64,000 nucleotides of DNA, from positions 109,274,102 to 109,338,101 of the forward strand of contig NC_081861.1 of assembly GCF_963259705.1 (NCBI RefSeq). The letters run 5' to 3'. This document shows, piece by piece, positions 45,852 to 57,465 of the stretch. This DNA is from Myotis daubentonii (taxonomy: Eukaryota; Chordata; Mammalia; Chiroptera; Vespertilionidae). Below the pieces are notes generated by a model. The model saw only the letters and a program-made list of their open reading frames with translations. It did no database searches and was not told where the DNA came from. Position 1 is the first letter of the stretch, and every line of letters starts with the position of its first letter. The translations under genes and the position numbers were made by a program.

Positions 45852-46075
45852 TAGCACTATATAATAGAATTTTCTGCAATGAAGAAAATTATCAATATAT
45901 GCACTTCCCAGTATGGTAGCTACTATCCATATGTGAGTTTTGAACACTTGAAATGAGACTAGTGCAACTTGAGGAGCTGAATTTTTCATTTTATTATATG
46001 TTAATTTATGAAAATTTAAATTTAAATAGCCACATGTGCAAAGTGACTACTGTATTGGAGAGTGCCTCAGTAGAG
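45852..46075. mobile_element. Old hAT-type DNA transposon fossil
   Basis: CACTATATAATAGAATTTTCTGCAATG at the left, GAACACTTGAAATGAGACTAGTGCAACTTGAGG in the middle and CTACTGTATTGGAGAGTGC at the right. Better preserved than the copy at 19858. Confidence 0.65.
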
Positions 46076-47120
46076 GCCCAGCTATGAACCATTATTTTAT
46101 CTCTGAAGAAACTTGAAACTCCTAGCCCACATAGCACTAAGATGGGACTTGTTAAAAGACAAACTGGTTTTTTTTGTGTTTTTTTTTTTTTAAAGACCTC
46201 TTCAACAGTTTTAGATGAATACTTGCTATGTATTTTCTACAAATATCAGTTTAAATTCCAGCTACAGTACATGCTTTCATTACCAATGTACATCAATCTA
46301 GAAAATTGCTGAATATACTATTTTGTGAATGCATATAAGAAAACCAACTCAAAATATAATATGACAATGTTTGTAATTTTAACATATATGAACACATATT
46401 CTTAGTTCTCTATTCATGTATTAGTACTTTGGAATGTTCTAAACCTAAATTAGTTTTCCTCTCTCTGTCTCTCTGTTTCTTTCTGTTCTGTCTGTCTGTC
46501 TCTCTACACACACTATATTATTATTATTTAGAGAAAGCAGTGAAGCATTTACCAGTTTAATTATGACTTAATTTTTTTTTTACTACCAAAGGTTACATGC
46601 TATTTAGTTTCATCAAGCAATGTGCATTTATCTAGGACATTAGTTAAACAAAATATTCTATGAATGAGAAAACAAGCTTGACTTAGGCCATATGTTACAT
46701 AGAAGTTGATTGCTTCCCATTTGGCTGCTTGCTCTGTGCCTTATGTATATAAGATTAGTGAGAACATGATCAATTTAGGTCCATATTTTCAAATAATCTG
46801 AGTAATGTGTTTTGTTGTAGCTACAGAAGGCAGAAAATAAAGACAGCTGTTATGGACATTTATACTTTCCACAGCCAAGCCCGTTTTTTTTTTTTATTTA
46901 ATAATTAACTTACATTTTCTCATAATAGATAACTTTTACATTTGTGCTTTTCAATTTATAATAGCAACTCCTTCTATATTGTTCCTCTTAAACATCAAAA
47001 GATATGCCCTACTTGAATCAGAAGACAGACATCTAATAACAGAATGCTTATTATGGTCAGATTTGTGAAAATATGAAATCCTTGTATATGACTCATTTTT
47101 TTTTTGTATATGACTCATTT
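46076..47120. other. AT-rich intron DNA
   Basis: Holds a CT/GT-rich simple run at about 46459-46512 and poly-T tracts near 46170 and 46884. The word TTGTATATGACTCATTT is repeated twice at 47082-47120. Confidence 0.45.
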
Positions 47121-47135
47121 AAACTCAGTAGTCTT

Positions 47136-47352
47136 TTCTCTAACCAGTTTTGCTCAGTGGATAGAGCGTTGGCCTACAGACTCAAGGGTCCCAGGGTCAA
47201 TTCCGGTCAAGGGCATGTACGTTGGTTGCGGGCACATACCCAGTATGGAGTGTGCAGGGGGCAGCTAATTGATGTTTCTCTCTCAATGATGTTTCTAACT
47301 CTCTATCTTTCTCCTTCCTCTCTGTAAAAAATCAATAAAATATATTTAAAAT
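47136..47352 (+). mobile_element. Ves SINE, young subfamily
   Basis: 15-bp target repeat AAACTCAGTAGTCTT (47121-47135 and 47353-47367). Head TAACCAGTTTTGCTCAGTGG and tail CAATAAAATATATTT. Confidence 0.95.
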
Positions 47353-47367
47353 AAACTCAGTAGTCTT

Positions 47368-48605
47368 AGAAACTCAAACCCTCAGAAGGAGTAGTTTATA
47401 ATTTTATATATGATTACCAACCATAAGGAAGGATGATGAACACTCATTATAAAATTATCCTGATACCCTTCATTGTGATACCAATGTTTTATCATCTTCC
47501 TTTACTCATTCTTAACAGCTAAGCACATTAAGAAAGTGAGGACCAGTAATCTGATAATATGAAAGTATGAAGGTTAAGCATGGTGTTTGGTATTTGTGTG
47601 TAGAGTCTTACTAATGGATTTATTTTATATCCATTTTAAATACTTTTAGGTTTTGGTCTGTTAGGCCTATGATCATTTTTTAAACACACAATATTTTCTG
47701 TACTTTTTACAAACCTGACCCTAGTAAGCATTCTGTTACTAGAATGACGGTTGGAAGAGTAATAGGAAGGCAAAATTTTGGCAAATTAAAATACTGCATT
47801 GGATGCTACTCACCTACTCATCTTATGCTCCTGCTGCTTTAAAAATCTTATTTTAAGTAGATGGACATAAAGGTCCTTACCATCTCTGAAATTCTGTGTA
47901 TTGTAAAGACCCTATGATTCAGAGGTCTCTGCCCTCTGGCCACATCTCCCACAAAGAAAAAGCAGCAAACATAAACAATCCTATGAGGAACTTAGTATTT
48001 TACAATGGTTTTAAAGAAAAAATATTAAAATTTCAAAGTTAAGAATTTTAACTAAGACAATGGACCTTTATCAAATGCATTGTCAAATTAATATTTCCCC
48101 ATAAATTTATCACTTTGTTATTCTTACACTGATTTTAATTAGGAATATATATTTCTACGAGGTAGGGGCTTATAAAAATGTAGTTCTCTCTAGTTTTCTC
48201 ATTGAAAAAGTTAAGATTAAATTAATTAATTATCTATAGCATTAATGCAGTGACTGCCTCTATACTATTTATTTCATAGCTTTAGTTTTACTAAACATTG
48301 AGCAAAAATAGTGATAAGTAGTTGATGTGGAAAGCTGAAATAATTCAATTCTTCAGAATTTGTTGCTCTTTTTACATTATCTTTCTCTATTTATAACTGT
48401 ATTGGGTTAGATTTATACCTAATACAGTTTCTTGAAGTAAAGATGAAGATTTTGATGAGGTTTCTCTATTTTCCCTAACCCACTGCTTACTTGGTTTCCT
48501 AACTATGCCTTGTTGAAATGCTATGAAGTTTTATCCTCTTTACTGGATGGATTCCCTCACAAAACTAGTATGACCTGGTTCGGTAAAAGGTGTATACTCT
48601 AGTGG
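47368..48605. other. AT-rich intron DNA
   Basis: No repeat family or open frame recognised. Confidence 0.4.
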
Positions 48606-49345
48606 TATGGGCTAAATTGTTTCCTCCCAAAATTCATTTGTTGAAGCCCTAACCTTCAGCACCTCAGAATGTGATCACACATTCTTTCAATAGGTATTTA
48701 AGTTAAAATGAAGCCATAATAGTGGACCCTAATCCAGTTTGACTGGTGTCCTTGTAAGAAGTTGAAATTTGGACATGCAAATGGACACCAGGTATCTGCA
48801 CACACAGATGAAAGACTATGTAAGTACATAGGGAGAAGGTGGCTATCTGCAAGTCAAGAAAAATGGTCTCAGGAGAAACTCAACCTGTTTCCACCTTGAT
48901 CTTGGATTTCTAACCTCTAGAACAACTAGAAAATAAAGTTTTGCCATTTAAGCTAGTCAGTCTGTGGTGTCCTAGTCCATTTAGGCTGCCAAAAATACCA
49001 CATACTAGGTAGCTTATAAAAAAACATAAATGTATTTCTTACCATTCTGGAGGCTAGAAACTCAAGATCAACATGCTGACAGATTCATTGCCTAGTGAGG
49101 ACCCCCTTCCTAGTTCCTAGACATTCATGTTTTTTCTGTTTCCTCATATGGCAAAAGGGGCTCAAAACCTCTTCCTGTCTATTTTGTAAAGGCATTTATC
49201 CGTTCCTGACCCAATCAACTTGCAAATAGCCGACCTCTGAATACTATCACAACAGGGATGAAGATTTAACATATGAATGGGAGGGGGGACACAAACATTT
49301 AGTCTATAGTATTTTGTTATTGCAATCTGAGCAAACTAACACATC
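48606..49345 (+). mobile_element. MaLR (MLT1-like) LTR split by an opposite MaLR LTR
   Basis: Outer LTR, plus strand: GGTATGGGCTAAATTGTTTCC, AATCCAGTTTGACTGGTGTCC, AGAAAATAAAGTTTTGCC, resuming at about 49308 (GTATTTTGTTATTGC). The inner LTR (about 48971-49307), minus strand, starts with TCCTAGTCCATTTAGGCTGCC and TTCTGGAGGCTAGAAACTCAAG. Both are ancient, non-coding solo LTRs. Confidence 0.8.
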
Positions 49346-49393
49346 TAGAGATGATAGATAGATGATATATGGATAGATAGATGATAGATAGAT

Positions 49394-49475
<82 letters not shown>

Positions 49476-49497
49476 GATAGATAATAGATAGATAGAT

Positions 49498-49561
<64 letters not shown>

Positions 49562-49562
49562 C
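49346..49562. repeat. (GATA)n microsatellite
   Basis: About 215 bp of GATA units with interspersed GATGATA variants, pure over the last 60 bp. Confidence 0.97.
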
Positions 49563-50995
49563 CTAGATACTTAGATAGGAAAAGGACAGTGGATACCCAA
49601 ACCTTTCACATAGTGATAAAAAAAAAGGATTGACACTAGTTGGTAAAATATTTTTGAAGTATTTTGATAGATTTAAGAACAATGCATGTTATTACAAACT
49701 GATAAAGGGGCATAGGGCAATGCATATTTTTTGGCTACAGAAACTTCCAAACTAAGTCATCAATCAGTTTGCATAAACTGAAAACTGGTAATAATTTTAG
49801 TTCAAAAGACAAAAATATGTCCAGAAATGTTATGCCATTGTGATGCAAATATCAAGGATGCCCCACATTCTTCAGTTGCCTTCAGAGTATAGGATGATTT
49901 CTTATATCCATACTCAGTAGAAATGGGAACAGCCTGTAACTATCCTCTTATCATTTTTAACACAGTGGTTAAAGAGATGAGAATTCAGATAAATTAATCT
50001 AAAGCTCTCATCAAAGCACACACAAAAACACCTTGGAATCCTTTCATGATTAAAAAAATATTTATATTCCAGATTATTTGGAATATATGATTATAAAACA
50101 TTAGACTAATACAGAAACCACTGTTAAATACTGAATGTAGACTAAAAGATTCTCAATTTATAAAATAAATACGGAAATAGCCTCAGCCTGAGTATTGCTG
50201 TATGCCATTGCTACTGGGATGGTGAAATACCATTTTAATATTTGTGATATAATTTAGTATCTTCCAAATGTCTTTCTTTGTTGATATTTTACTTATAATA
50301 TTACAAATTACAGTTCTGTAATGGTAAGGCAATTCATATCTTGAACATAGTGCTAGAATGATGGAGTGGTTCCATTTTTCTCAACAATTGTGTGTTTTTT
50401 TTTAATCTTTGTATGTTCTGATAATAATCATGTTTATTGGCCCAATGTTACTATAAAGAATTCTCAGCATTGCAATGTGGTTACTTTCATCATTTATTAA
50501 AATATTCCCCTTCCCACACCATTCCTGCTCATTACAGCATAACAATGTCTTATTGATTTTAATTGTAATTTCAAATTTGTGAATGCTGATTTATGTCAAT
50601 GCACCAAACATAAATTGCCTCCCTGTTCTTAGCCAATAACTGTACAACAACAAACATCTGTATAAAAAGAGAACAATTAGTGTAATCATAGGGAGTTGCC
50701 TGGTTTGAATGAACACACCAAACCTCAGCATGATTAAGGTAAAGATTTCTGGTGCATTAAGCCAGTATATTCAATTCAACCAAATTTCCTACCTTCTAAG
50801 CTTCCATGCATGGAATCTGAGTGGCTTATAGAAAGAACTGAACATTTAGCTACTTATAACTTTTTATTTGATTGGAAAATCTTTGTCCATACAGGCAGGA
50901 GCAGGTACTTCTCAGCCCTTACATATGATGCTACAAAATCTGCTCTTTTTTTGTCTGGAACTCTTCTCGTTGGAGATTGGCAAATGCCTCAATTT
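49563..50995. other. Single-copy intron DNA with a conserved-looking block
   Basis: The part at about 50450-50780 (GAATGCTGATTTATGTCAATGC, AACAATTAGTGTAATCATAGGG, TGGTTTGAATGAACACACC) has the texture of a conserved non-coding element. Confidence 0.37.
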
Positions 50996-51316
50996 TTGAA
51001 AAATATTTATTGTTGAGAGTGTTATAGATGTCTCCCTTTCTCTCCCCATTGTCCCCCTCCACTTGGTTCCTGCCCCACCCCAGGCCTTCACCACCTTATT
51101 GTCTGTATCCATAGGTAATGCATGTATGCATATAAGATCTTTAATTAATCTCTCCCTGCCCCCCCGACCCTCCTCCTTCTGAGATTTGTCAGTTTGTTTC
51201 ACGTTTCCATGCCTCTGGTTTTATTTATTTTATTCATCAGTTTATTTTGTTCATTTATTTTGATTTTTAGATTCAATTGTTGATAGATATGTACTTATTG
51301 CCATTTATTGTTCATA

Positions 51317-51435
51317 TTTCTTCTTCTTCTTCTTCTTCTTCTTCTTCTTCTTCTTCTTCTTCTTCTTCTTCTTCTTCTTCTTCTTCTTCTTCTTCTTCTT
51401 TTCCTTCTTCTTCTTCCTCTTGTTCTTCTTCTTAA
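51317..51435 (-). repeat. (GAA)n/(TTC)n microsatellite after HAL1 ORF1
   Basis: About 118 bp of nearly pure TTC on the plus strand, with one C-rich interruption near the right. The plus-strand HAL1 at 61987 has a short GAAGAAGATTAAGAAGAA at the equivalent place, the probable seed. Confidence 0.95.
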
Positions 51436-51518
51436 TAAATGCCCTTCAACGTTTCATGTAATACTTGTTGGGTGATGATGCACTTCTTTAGCTTTTTCTT
51501 GTCTGTGAAGCTCTTTAT

Positions 51519-52158
51519 CTAACCTTTAATTCTAAATGATAGCTCTGCTGAGGAGAGAAATATTGGTTGTAGGTTCTTGTTTTTCATCACATTGAATATT
51601 TCTTGCCATTCCCTTCTGACCTGCACAGTTTCTGTTGAGAAATCAGCTGACAGTAGTATGGGTGCTCCCTTGTAGGTAACTAACTGATTTTCTCTTGCTG
51701 CTTTTAAGATTCTCTCTTTGTCTTTAACCCTTGGAATTTTAATTATGATGTGTCTTGGTGTGGGCCTCTTTGGGTTCATCTTGTTTTGGACTCTCTGTAC
51801 TTCCTGGACTTGTAAGTCTATTTCTTTCACCAGGTAGGGGAAGTTTCTTGTCATTATTTCTTCAAATAGATTTTCAGTTTCATGCTCCCTCTCTTCTCCT
51901 TCCAGCAACCCCATGATGTGAATGTTGATATGCTTGAAGTTGTCCAAGAGGCTCCTTACAGTATATTGGTATTTTTTGGATTATTCCTTTTTCTTTTTTC
52001 TGTTCTGATTGGGTGTTCTTTGCTTCCTCGTATTCCAAATTATTGATATGATTCTCAGAATCCTCTACTCTACTGTTAAATCCTTGGACATTATTATATA
52101 TTTCAATTAGTGTATGCTTAATTTCTGACTGCTCCTTTTTCATGTCTAAAATTCTCAC
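51519..52158 (-). pseudogene. HAL1-like ORF1, inactivated
   Basis: Two overlapping frames hold the protein. The N-terminal coiled-coil part is at 52158-51880 (FNSRVEDSENHINNLE, NTQSEQKKEKG). The RRM and C-terminal domain are at 51947-51519 (INIHIMGLLEGEERE, MNPKRPTPRHIIIK, DKERILKAARENQLVTYKG, FSTETVQVRREWQEIFNVM). The change of frame near 51900 breaks the ORF. In this copy the conserved Trp in the REW motif is kept, unlike the L1 ORF1 at 26614. Family function would be RNA binding and chaperoning. Confidence 0.88.
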
Positions 52159-52275
52159 TAAGATCTATGAAAGTCTCACTTAGTCCCTTGAAACTCTCTT
52201 TGAGTCTTTTGAAGCTCTCATTAAAAGCCTTGAGCAACCATACTTTTTGTTGTTATTGTTAATTCCTATCTAAGG

Positions 52276-52496
52276 ACATTTTGCCATTGATTTTCAGAGA
52301 GAGTAGAAAGGAGAGAGACAGAGAGAGAAACATCTATGTGAGGGAGACACATGAATTGGTTGCCTCCTGCATGTGCCCTGACCAGGACCGGGGGCTGAGC
52401 CTGCAACTGAGGTATGTGCCCTTGACCTGAATCAAACTTGGGACCCTTCAGTCTGAAGGCTGATGTTCTGTTCACTGAGACAAACTGGCTAGGGCC
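52276..52496 (-). mobile_element. Ves-type SINE in HAL1
   Basis: CAGAGAGAGTAGAAAGGAGAGAG body, GTATGTGCCCTTGACCTGAATC B-box side and CACTGAGACAAACTGGCTAGGGC head. Confidence 0.88.
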
Positions 52497-54145
52497 TTAA
52501 TCAACCTTATGACCATTGTTTTGAACTCTGTATCTAGTAGTTTTCTTGATTCCATTTAATTTAGTTTTTATTCTGTAGATTTCTTCAATTCTTTCATTTG
52601 TGACATGTTTCTTTGTCTTCGCATTTTGGTGGCTTCCCTGTGTTTCTATATGTTATGTAGAGCTGCTAGGTCTTCTGGACTTGATAGAGTGGCCTTGTGT
52701 AGTAGGTGTCCTGTAGATCCCAGTGGCTCAACCTCTCCTGTTACATAAGCTGGATGCTCCAGGTGCACCCTTGTGTGGGATGTGTGCACAGTCTTGTTGT
52801 AGTTGAACCTTGATTGCTGATGGCTTCACTGGGAGGAATTGACCACCAGGCCAGTTGGCTAGGAGGACCAGCAGTGACTACAATGGAAGAACTGCTGTGC
52901 AGGAGACACCCCTATGGAGCAGGACTTGCTTTAGTGGGACTTTGGTGCTTACTGAGTCTGCCCCTGAATGTGTTGCTTGTGGATGTGTAGAGTTATAATC
53001 TGGTATGGTCTGAAGCTCTCCACCAGGTGCACTGACTCTGGGGCCTCCCAGGATGTGCAAAGTCAGCTACTAACTGGGCCACCCAGCAGGAGCTACCCAG
53101 CAATTTTCAGATGGTTGCTACTTGTATTGGCCTTGGAAGTCCCCAGACTAGGCCAAGCTGTGAAGCAAGGCAGGCTGGTGGTAGTGCCAGAATTTGGGCC
53201 TCTTATTGAAAGGTGTGGAGCACGCTGATGCCAGCTGCTGCTTGTTTAAGAGATTTTAAGAAAGGCTGAAGCCTGAGCCAGGACAGGCCATTCATATGGA
53301 AAAGCTGCTGCAAACAGCTTAGTTGGAGCTTCAAGTTGGATGGGGCATGGTCTCCAGGAATCACCACAGTGGAGCTAACAGTGTGGGCCACACTGGTGGG
53401 AACTCAGATATGGCTGCCAGTTAGCTCTGAGATGGGAGAGGTCCTAACATAGGAACAATGACCCCCTTGAGCACCCCTGGCTAGAAGAAAGCTGCCCCTG
53501 AGATCCTGCCCCAATGCCAGACAATCCAGTTCCTCCCTGAATGTCCTTGGTTCCCCCAATGCCTCCACCCAATGCTGGAGCATAGAGCAAGCAGGACCAA
53601 GTAAGTCCGTGCATGGGCCCTTTAAGAGGAATTACTTGGGTCTCCAGCAGCCTCTATGTCACTCAACCACAATTCCTGCTGGTTTTTTACAGCCATAGTT
53701 GCAGATACTTCTCTTCTCAGCCCTGGAAACCTGGGCTAGGGGTCTGGTATGGGGATGGGACCCCTTGCTCCTCATGGGAGGCTTCTGAAGCCAAAATATC
53801 TCTACCAATTAAAAACACACCACAAGTGGGTGCCATACCAGAGTATTCCGCACCTCTGCCCCTCCTACCAGTCTCAATGTACTTTCTTCTTTACTTCTCT
53901 AGTTGTAGAACTTCCATTCAGCCAGATCAGGCAGTTCTGGACGATGGTTGCTTTGGGTTTTGGTTGTAATTTTGATGTAGTGTGGGAGGCAATGAGTACC
54001 AGCATTTACCTATGCCATCATCTTGGTTCTTGCTAAGACCCCCATTTTGGATTAGAGATTGACTTTTACACAAGGGGTATTGAAATAGTGCTTAGGAGGA
54101 TGTAGATTCCCAGAGCTGGCATAGGAGTCAATGAATGGGTAGAAA

Positions 54146-54147
54146 GG

Positions 54148-54181
<34 letters not shown>

Positions 54182-54190
54182 CGTGTGTGT
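54146..54190. repeat. (GT)n microsatellite
   Basis: GT dinucleotides with TT and GC interruptions, followed by poly-T. Confidence 0.93.
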
Positions 54191-55702
54191 TGCTGTTGTT
54201 TTTTTTTTAAAAAGCCTGGCAGAGATTCTAGTAGGTAGTTTTCTTAAATAAATTTTAAATCTTCAGGAAGAATACCAATTGGCTCTGAAAATACTTCCTT
54301 AAAAATGTTCAATTCTAGAAACTGTTTGTGTAAATGTGGCACTTGAGAGAAAAAGTATAAAATATTCAACCTTTTTGACTCATAAATTAATTGACTTCAA
54401 AGAAATAGTTCAAATGAATGTTGTTATGGTGTAATTTATAATAGTAAAAATATTGAAACAAACTCAAAGTCTGATGTTTAATAAATTTTAGTACATTAAA
54501 CTCAGTAGATTACTATGTAGCCATTACACTTAGTAAATATGATATCTGAAGCAACATGACAGAGTTTTTACAATGTTAAAATGAGTATCTCCATGAACAA
54601 AGCCTGGAAGGGAACTTAAGAAAGTGAAAATAAGTACAATGTTGAATGTTAGGAATATGAGCATGATGATTTCTTTTTACCTTTTTCTTTTCAGTCAATG
54701 CACATATTTTACAGAGTGCCCAAGATTCCCAGGCTAAAACTCCACCACAAAACAACATCAATGTTTCAGGCAGCATATGGAATAATCAACCAGGTAGAGA
54801 TATTAATGTCACAATACCAGCATGGGAATGAGAGCTGAACCACTGACCCCTAGATGAATGAGCCAAATCAAGCATATAGATGGAACTGTCCACACAACCA
54901 TTTTGTTTTCTAAAGCCAGACTATGTGCAACTGAAGTGACTGGAATTAAACCCTGTACCCCTCTGTTTAAAGACTTTTCCTTAAAAGTATGTGAGAGGAA
55001 ATAATTCTGTGGTTGTTTCCTATATGGTTTTAAGCAATGGTTCCATCCCCATAGTATGCCAAGTGCCAAGTGCCAAGTGAAATAACTATACCACTTTAGA
55101 TCACTGCCATAATATAGTAGTCTGTATTTATGAACACATTACTTCACTCTCTAGCATGGATGAGAAGAGGAAAGTACAATTTTAAATTGGGGGCAATGGT
55201 TTTATATTTTATCCAACTTATTCTGTACAAAAGCCTGATGTGTATGAAGAGATTAGCCTTTTGAGGGCTGGACCTGAGAACAAAATAACTGATCATTTAG
55301 TCTCTTAAATATTTTTGAATTTTATCATACTCTTAAAAATGAGTGTATTCTTTTTGAATGAAGAGCAACTGTTCTTCATTAAAATATAGCACATGTCTTT
55401 CATAGGGTTGAAGCCAGTAGTGTTCAGTTAATGGCCTTCAACAGATAAGTGCTTTCAAAAGCTATTCATTATGATTCCAGGTTTGTTTAGACTACCTGTA
55501 ATTCAAGCCGCCCCATATTATTAGTGAGAATTGTTAGTCTTTTCCGAAGCAGGTTAAATCCAAGACTATTGAAAGCTTTGAAAACAATCATGATTTACAA
55601 TGTTTAATAATATTTTTAAAAAGTAATATTAATAATTATAATCCTAAAAAGGAATTTTTAACCATCTTTTTCATGGAATGTTGTCAAATAACAATATGTT
55701 TA
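54191..55702. other. Intron DNA upstream of the DACH2 exon
   Basis: A decayed L1M-like piece may lie at about 54400-54690 (GATTACTATGTAGCCATTA). The part at about 55340-55570 (GGGTTGAAGCCAGTAGTGTTCAG, CCAGGTTTGTTTAGACTACC, CAAGCCGCCCC) is a balanced, repeat-free tract about 150 bp before the exon and could be conserved. Confidence 0.4.
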
Positions 55703-55719
55703 TATGAATGTTTTTTTAG
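55703..55719 (+). promoter_or_regulatory. DACH2: Splice acceptor of the DACH2 exon
   Basis: A run of seven T directly precedes AG at 55718-55719. The pyrimidine tract is short and purine-interrupted upstream (TATATGAATG), so the site looks only moderately strong, which fits a skippable in-frame exon. Confidence 0.8.
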
Positions 55720-55878
55720 GTGGAAGTGAATGCTCATGGGATAAGGATAAGATGCAGTCTCCTCTTGCTGCTCCTGGACCTCAACATGGAATTACTCATG
55801 CAGCCCTGGCTAGCCAGCCAGGCCTTGGGGGCGCTCCTCCCCTCAATCCACTGCAGCAGAACCACCTGCTGACCAATA
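55720..55878 (+). CDS. DACH2: Internal coding exon of DACH2 (Dachshund homolog 2)
   Basis: This 159-nt exon has a 5' AG at 55718-55719 and a 3' GT at 55879-55880. The open frame begins with the last two bases of a split glycine codon and ends with the first base of the next split codon, so both introns are phase 1 and skipping the exon would keep the frame. The translation includes SWDKDKMQSP, GPQHGITHAAL and LNPLQQNHLLTN, which matches the region between the N-terminal SKI/SNO/DAC box and the C-terminal coiled-coil box of vertebrate DACH2; the DACH1 paralogue has the related SWDKETLPSSP and LNHLQQSHLLPN. DACH proteins are nuclear transcription cofactors that work with SIX and EYA proteins in muscle, eye and limb development. 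The following codon would be A+GA (Arg) in other mammals, consistent with the phase seen here. No other DACH2 exon was found in the window. Identity is from memory of the family; the splice frame is read directly. Confidence 0.93.
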
Positions 55879-55884
55879 GTACGT
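55876..55884 (+). promoter_or_regulatory. DACH2: Splice donor of the DACH2 exon
   Basis: The exon ends in ATA followed by GTACGT. This is a functional-looking GT donor but departs from the GTAAGT consensus and has A instead of G at the last exon base. It splits an AGN arginine codon, matching the residue expected at this position in DACH2. Confidence 0.8.
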
Positions 55885-56880
55885 ATACTATCCTCCAAAA
55901 ACTTGGTATATTGAAAAAAATGGAAACCTTGGGCCAATAATGCTAGTCTATTTCTCTTCAATAGGGTTTTTTTTTATTTTAATTTTAATTTTTTTTCAAT
56001 AGGGGTTTTAAATTTTAAGTCAGAAGGGTAGATAAAGACAAATTTATTTGAAAAAGGGTAAGGTTTAGCAGTGCTTTTGTGGTACCACGGTGAGTAATCT
56101 GGATCCTTAACCCAGTGAAAGTGTAGGGTTTATAGAGTTGAGATAGATTGAAAGGTTATGTAACAGAGTAAAAGTATGTGCTACATGTAGCAGAGTAGTT
56201 AAGAATGCTATCTATAGTCATGTAAACTTGGGTTTATAGTCCACATATTTTGAATTTCACATCACTTTTTGATTTTGGAGAAGTCAGCTAACTTTTCCAA
56301 GTCTAATTGTCCACAATTACAAAGTAGAAATAAAAATATACCCACTCATTAGAAGGTCTTGTGAGGCCAACAATAATAAAGGAAGTGCTGCCGGCAGTAA
56401 AGTACTGTATAACTATTATTATTACTCAGTAATCAAACTACTGCTTATGTATACAAATTCTGTTTTAGATGCTGTTTTTAGAAATGTCAAAGACAGAATT
56501 ATTTCTGTAGGAAAGCAGGTCTTATGTACATTGCTTGACTAAAATCATACTCTTTTTACAAATAGAAAATTTGAGAGAAGGGGTCCATTATTTTTCCCTA
56601 AGATTTTTGTTCTCTCACTAAAACCTAGGATCAAGACAAAGTAATTATGAAATATTTTAATATGCACCAAATTTTAATGACATTCATAAGTTATTAAGCA
56701 TAAAAAATAAGTTATGGTGTCTTACTGTAAAGAAGTTAGAATCTCAAGACTGAAATCTCCCATAAAAATTGTATGTTAATTAAGCAAAGGCAAACAAAAT
56801 TAATGCCAGGAAAGTTACAAATATGTTATGAGAAGTCAAAAAAGGACTGATTAAGGTAGGCATGTCATAAAGGAGAGAAG
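55885..56880. other. AT-rich intron DNA
   Basis: No repeat or frame recognised. Confidence 0.4.
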
Positions 56881-56884
56881 TTTA

Positions 56885-57390
56885 GAGGGTTTCTGTATAA
56901 ATATTTCTCTCTTTTCCACGACCAGCACGGCTAGAGAGTGTACAGGAGTCCTGAGTAGGGGCGAAGGGGGATTGAGGAAATGAAAGAGACAGACACAAAA
57001 ACAGTAGGGAAAGCTGGGACCAGGTGGGACAGCTGTCCTCTGATAGAGATACAGTGACCCAGAGCCAATACAGTGCATTTATTTTATACAGTAAGATACC
57101 AGGAAGTTTTACTAAAGTTTAAGATAAAGAAAATATGTGCATTCTTGTGGCTTCTTTGTAATTATCACTTCTGGGTGGGCCCCGATAATTGTGTTTGTTC
57201 CTGGTGCCTGCCAGATTTAGATAATGAAATTCCCCCCCCCACCCCCCCCACCCCCTGCTCGCCTGAGCTAAAGGTCAGACTGACAACACACCTGCTTCTG
57301 GCAAGGTATGTTTCCAGGGCGTGACTCTGCCAGGTGCCACTGGATTCAGACAACAATCAGCCCAGGGGCCTTTCCCAGGCACTCTCTACA
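56885..57390 (-). mobile_element. LTR-like element, minus strand
   Basis: On the minus strand a candidate 5' end TGTAGAGAGTGCCTGGG lies at 57390. The right-hand half contains a G run (poly-C at 57233-57258 on plus) and GGCGTGACTCTGCC. The downstream part carries a R/U5-like TGTGTCTGTCTCTTTCATTTCC. I infer an ERV LTR; left edge and target repeats were not resolved. Confidence 0.5.
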
Positions 57391-57465
57391 CTTCTGGTTT
57401 ATGGTTTGACATGTAGAGCTTAGAAGTTGTCACTACTATCCTCATAACAATAAAAAAGTGGAATC

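Larger units (their letters stand above)
50996..54045 (-). mobile_element. ORF2-less L1 (HAL1-like), minus strand
   Basis: On the minus strand: 5'UTR from 54045 (AAGATGATGG) to about 52500; a SINE insertion; ORF1 at 52158-51519; then a GAA array; then the bat L1 3'UTR to 50996. No ORF2 sequence is present. The order and the sequence after ORF1 (GAAGGGCATTTATTAAGAAGAAG, then GGCAATAAGTACATATCTATC) match the plus-strand element at 59641, so the lack of ORF2 is a family trait and not a private deletion. Such half-L1 elements depend on L1 ORF2 protein in trans. Confidence 0.82.
1..55719 (+). other. DACH2: Upstream DACH2 intron (partial)
   Basis: Inferred from the exon at 55720: everything to the left in the window is intronic relative to DACH2 on the + strand. 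At least 55.7 kb long, with no second host exon recognised. It is dominated by L1, Ves SINE and Helitron insertions, with single-copy islands at about 14.8-16.2, 16.9-17.4, 20-21.4, 23.8-25.2, 35.1-37.2, 42.8-43.3 and 49.6-50.9 kb. Confidence 0.75.
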
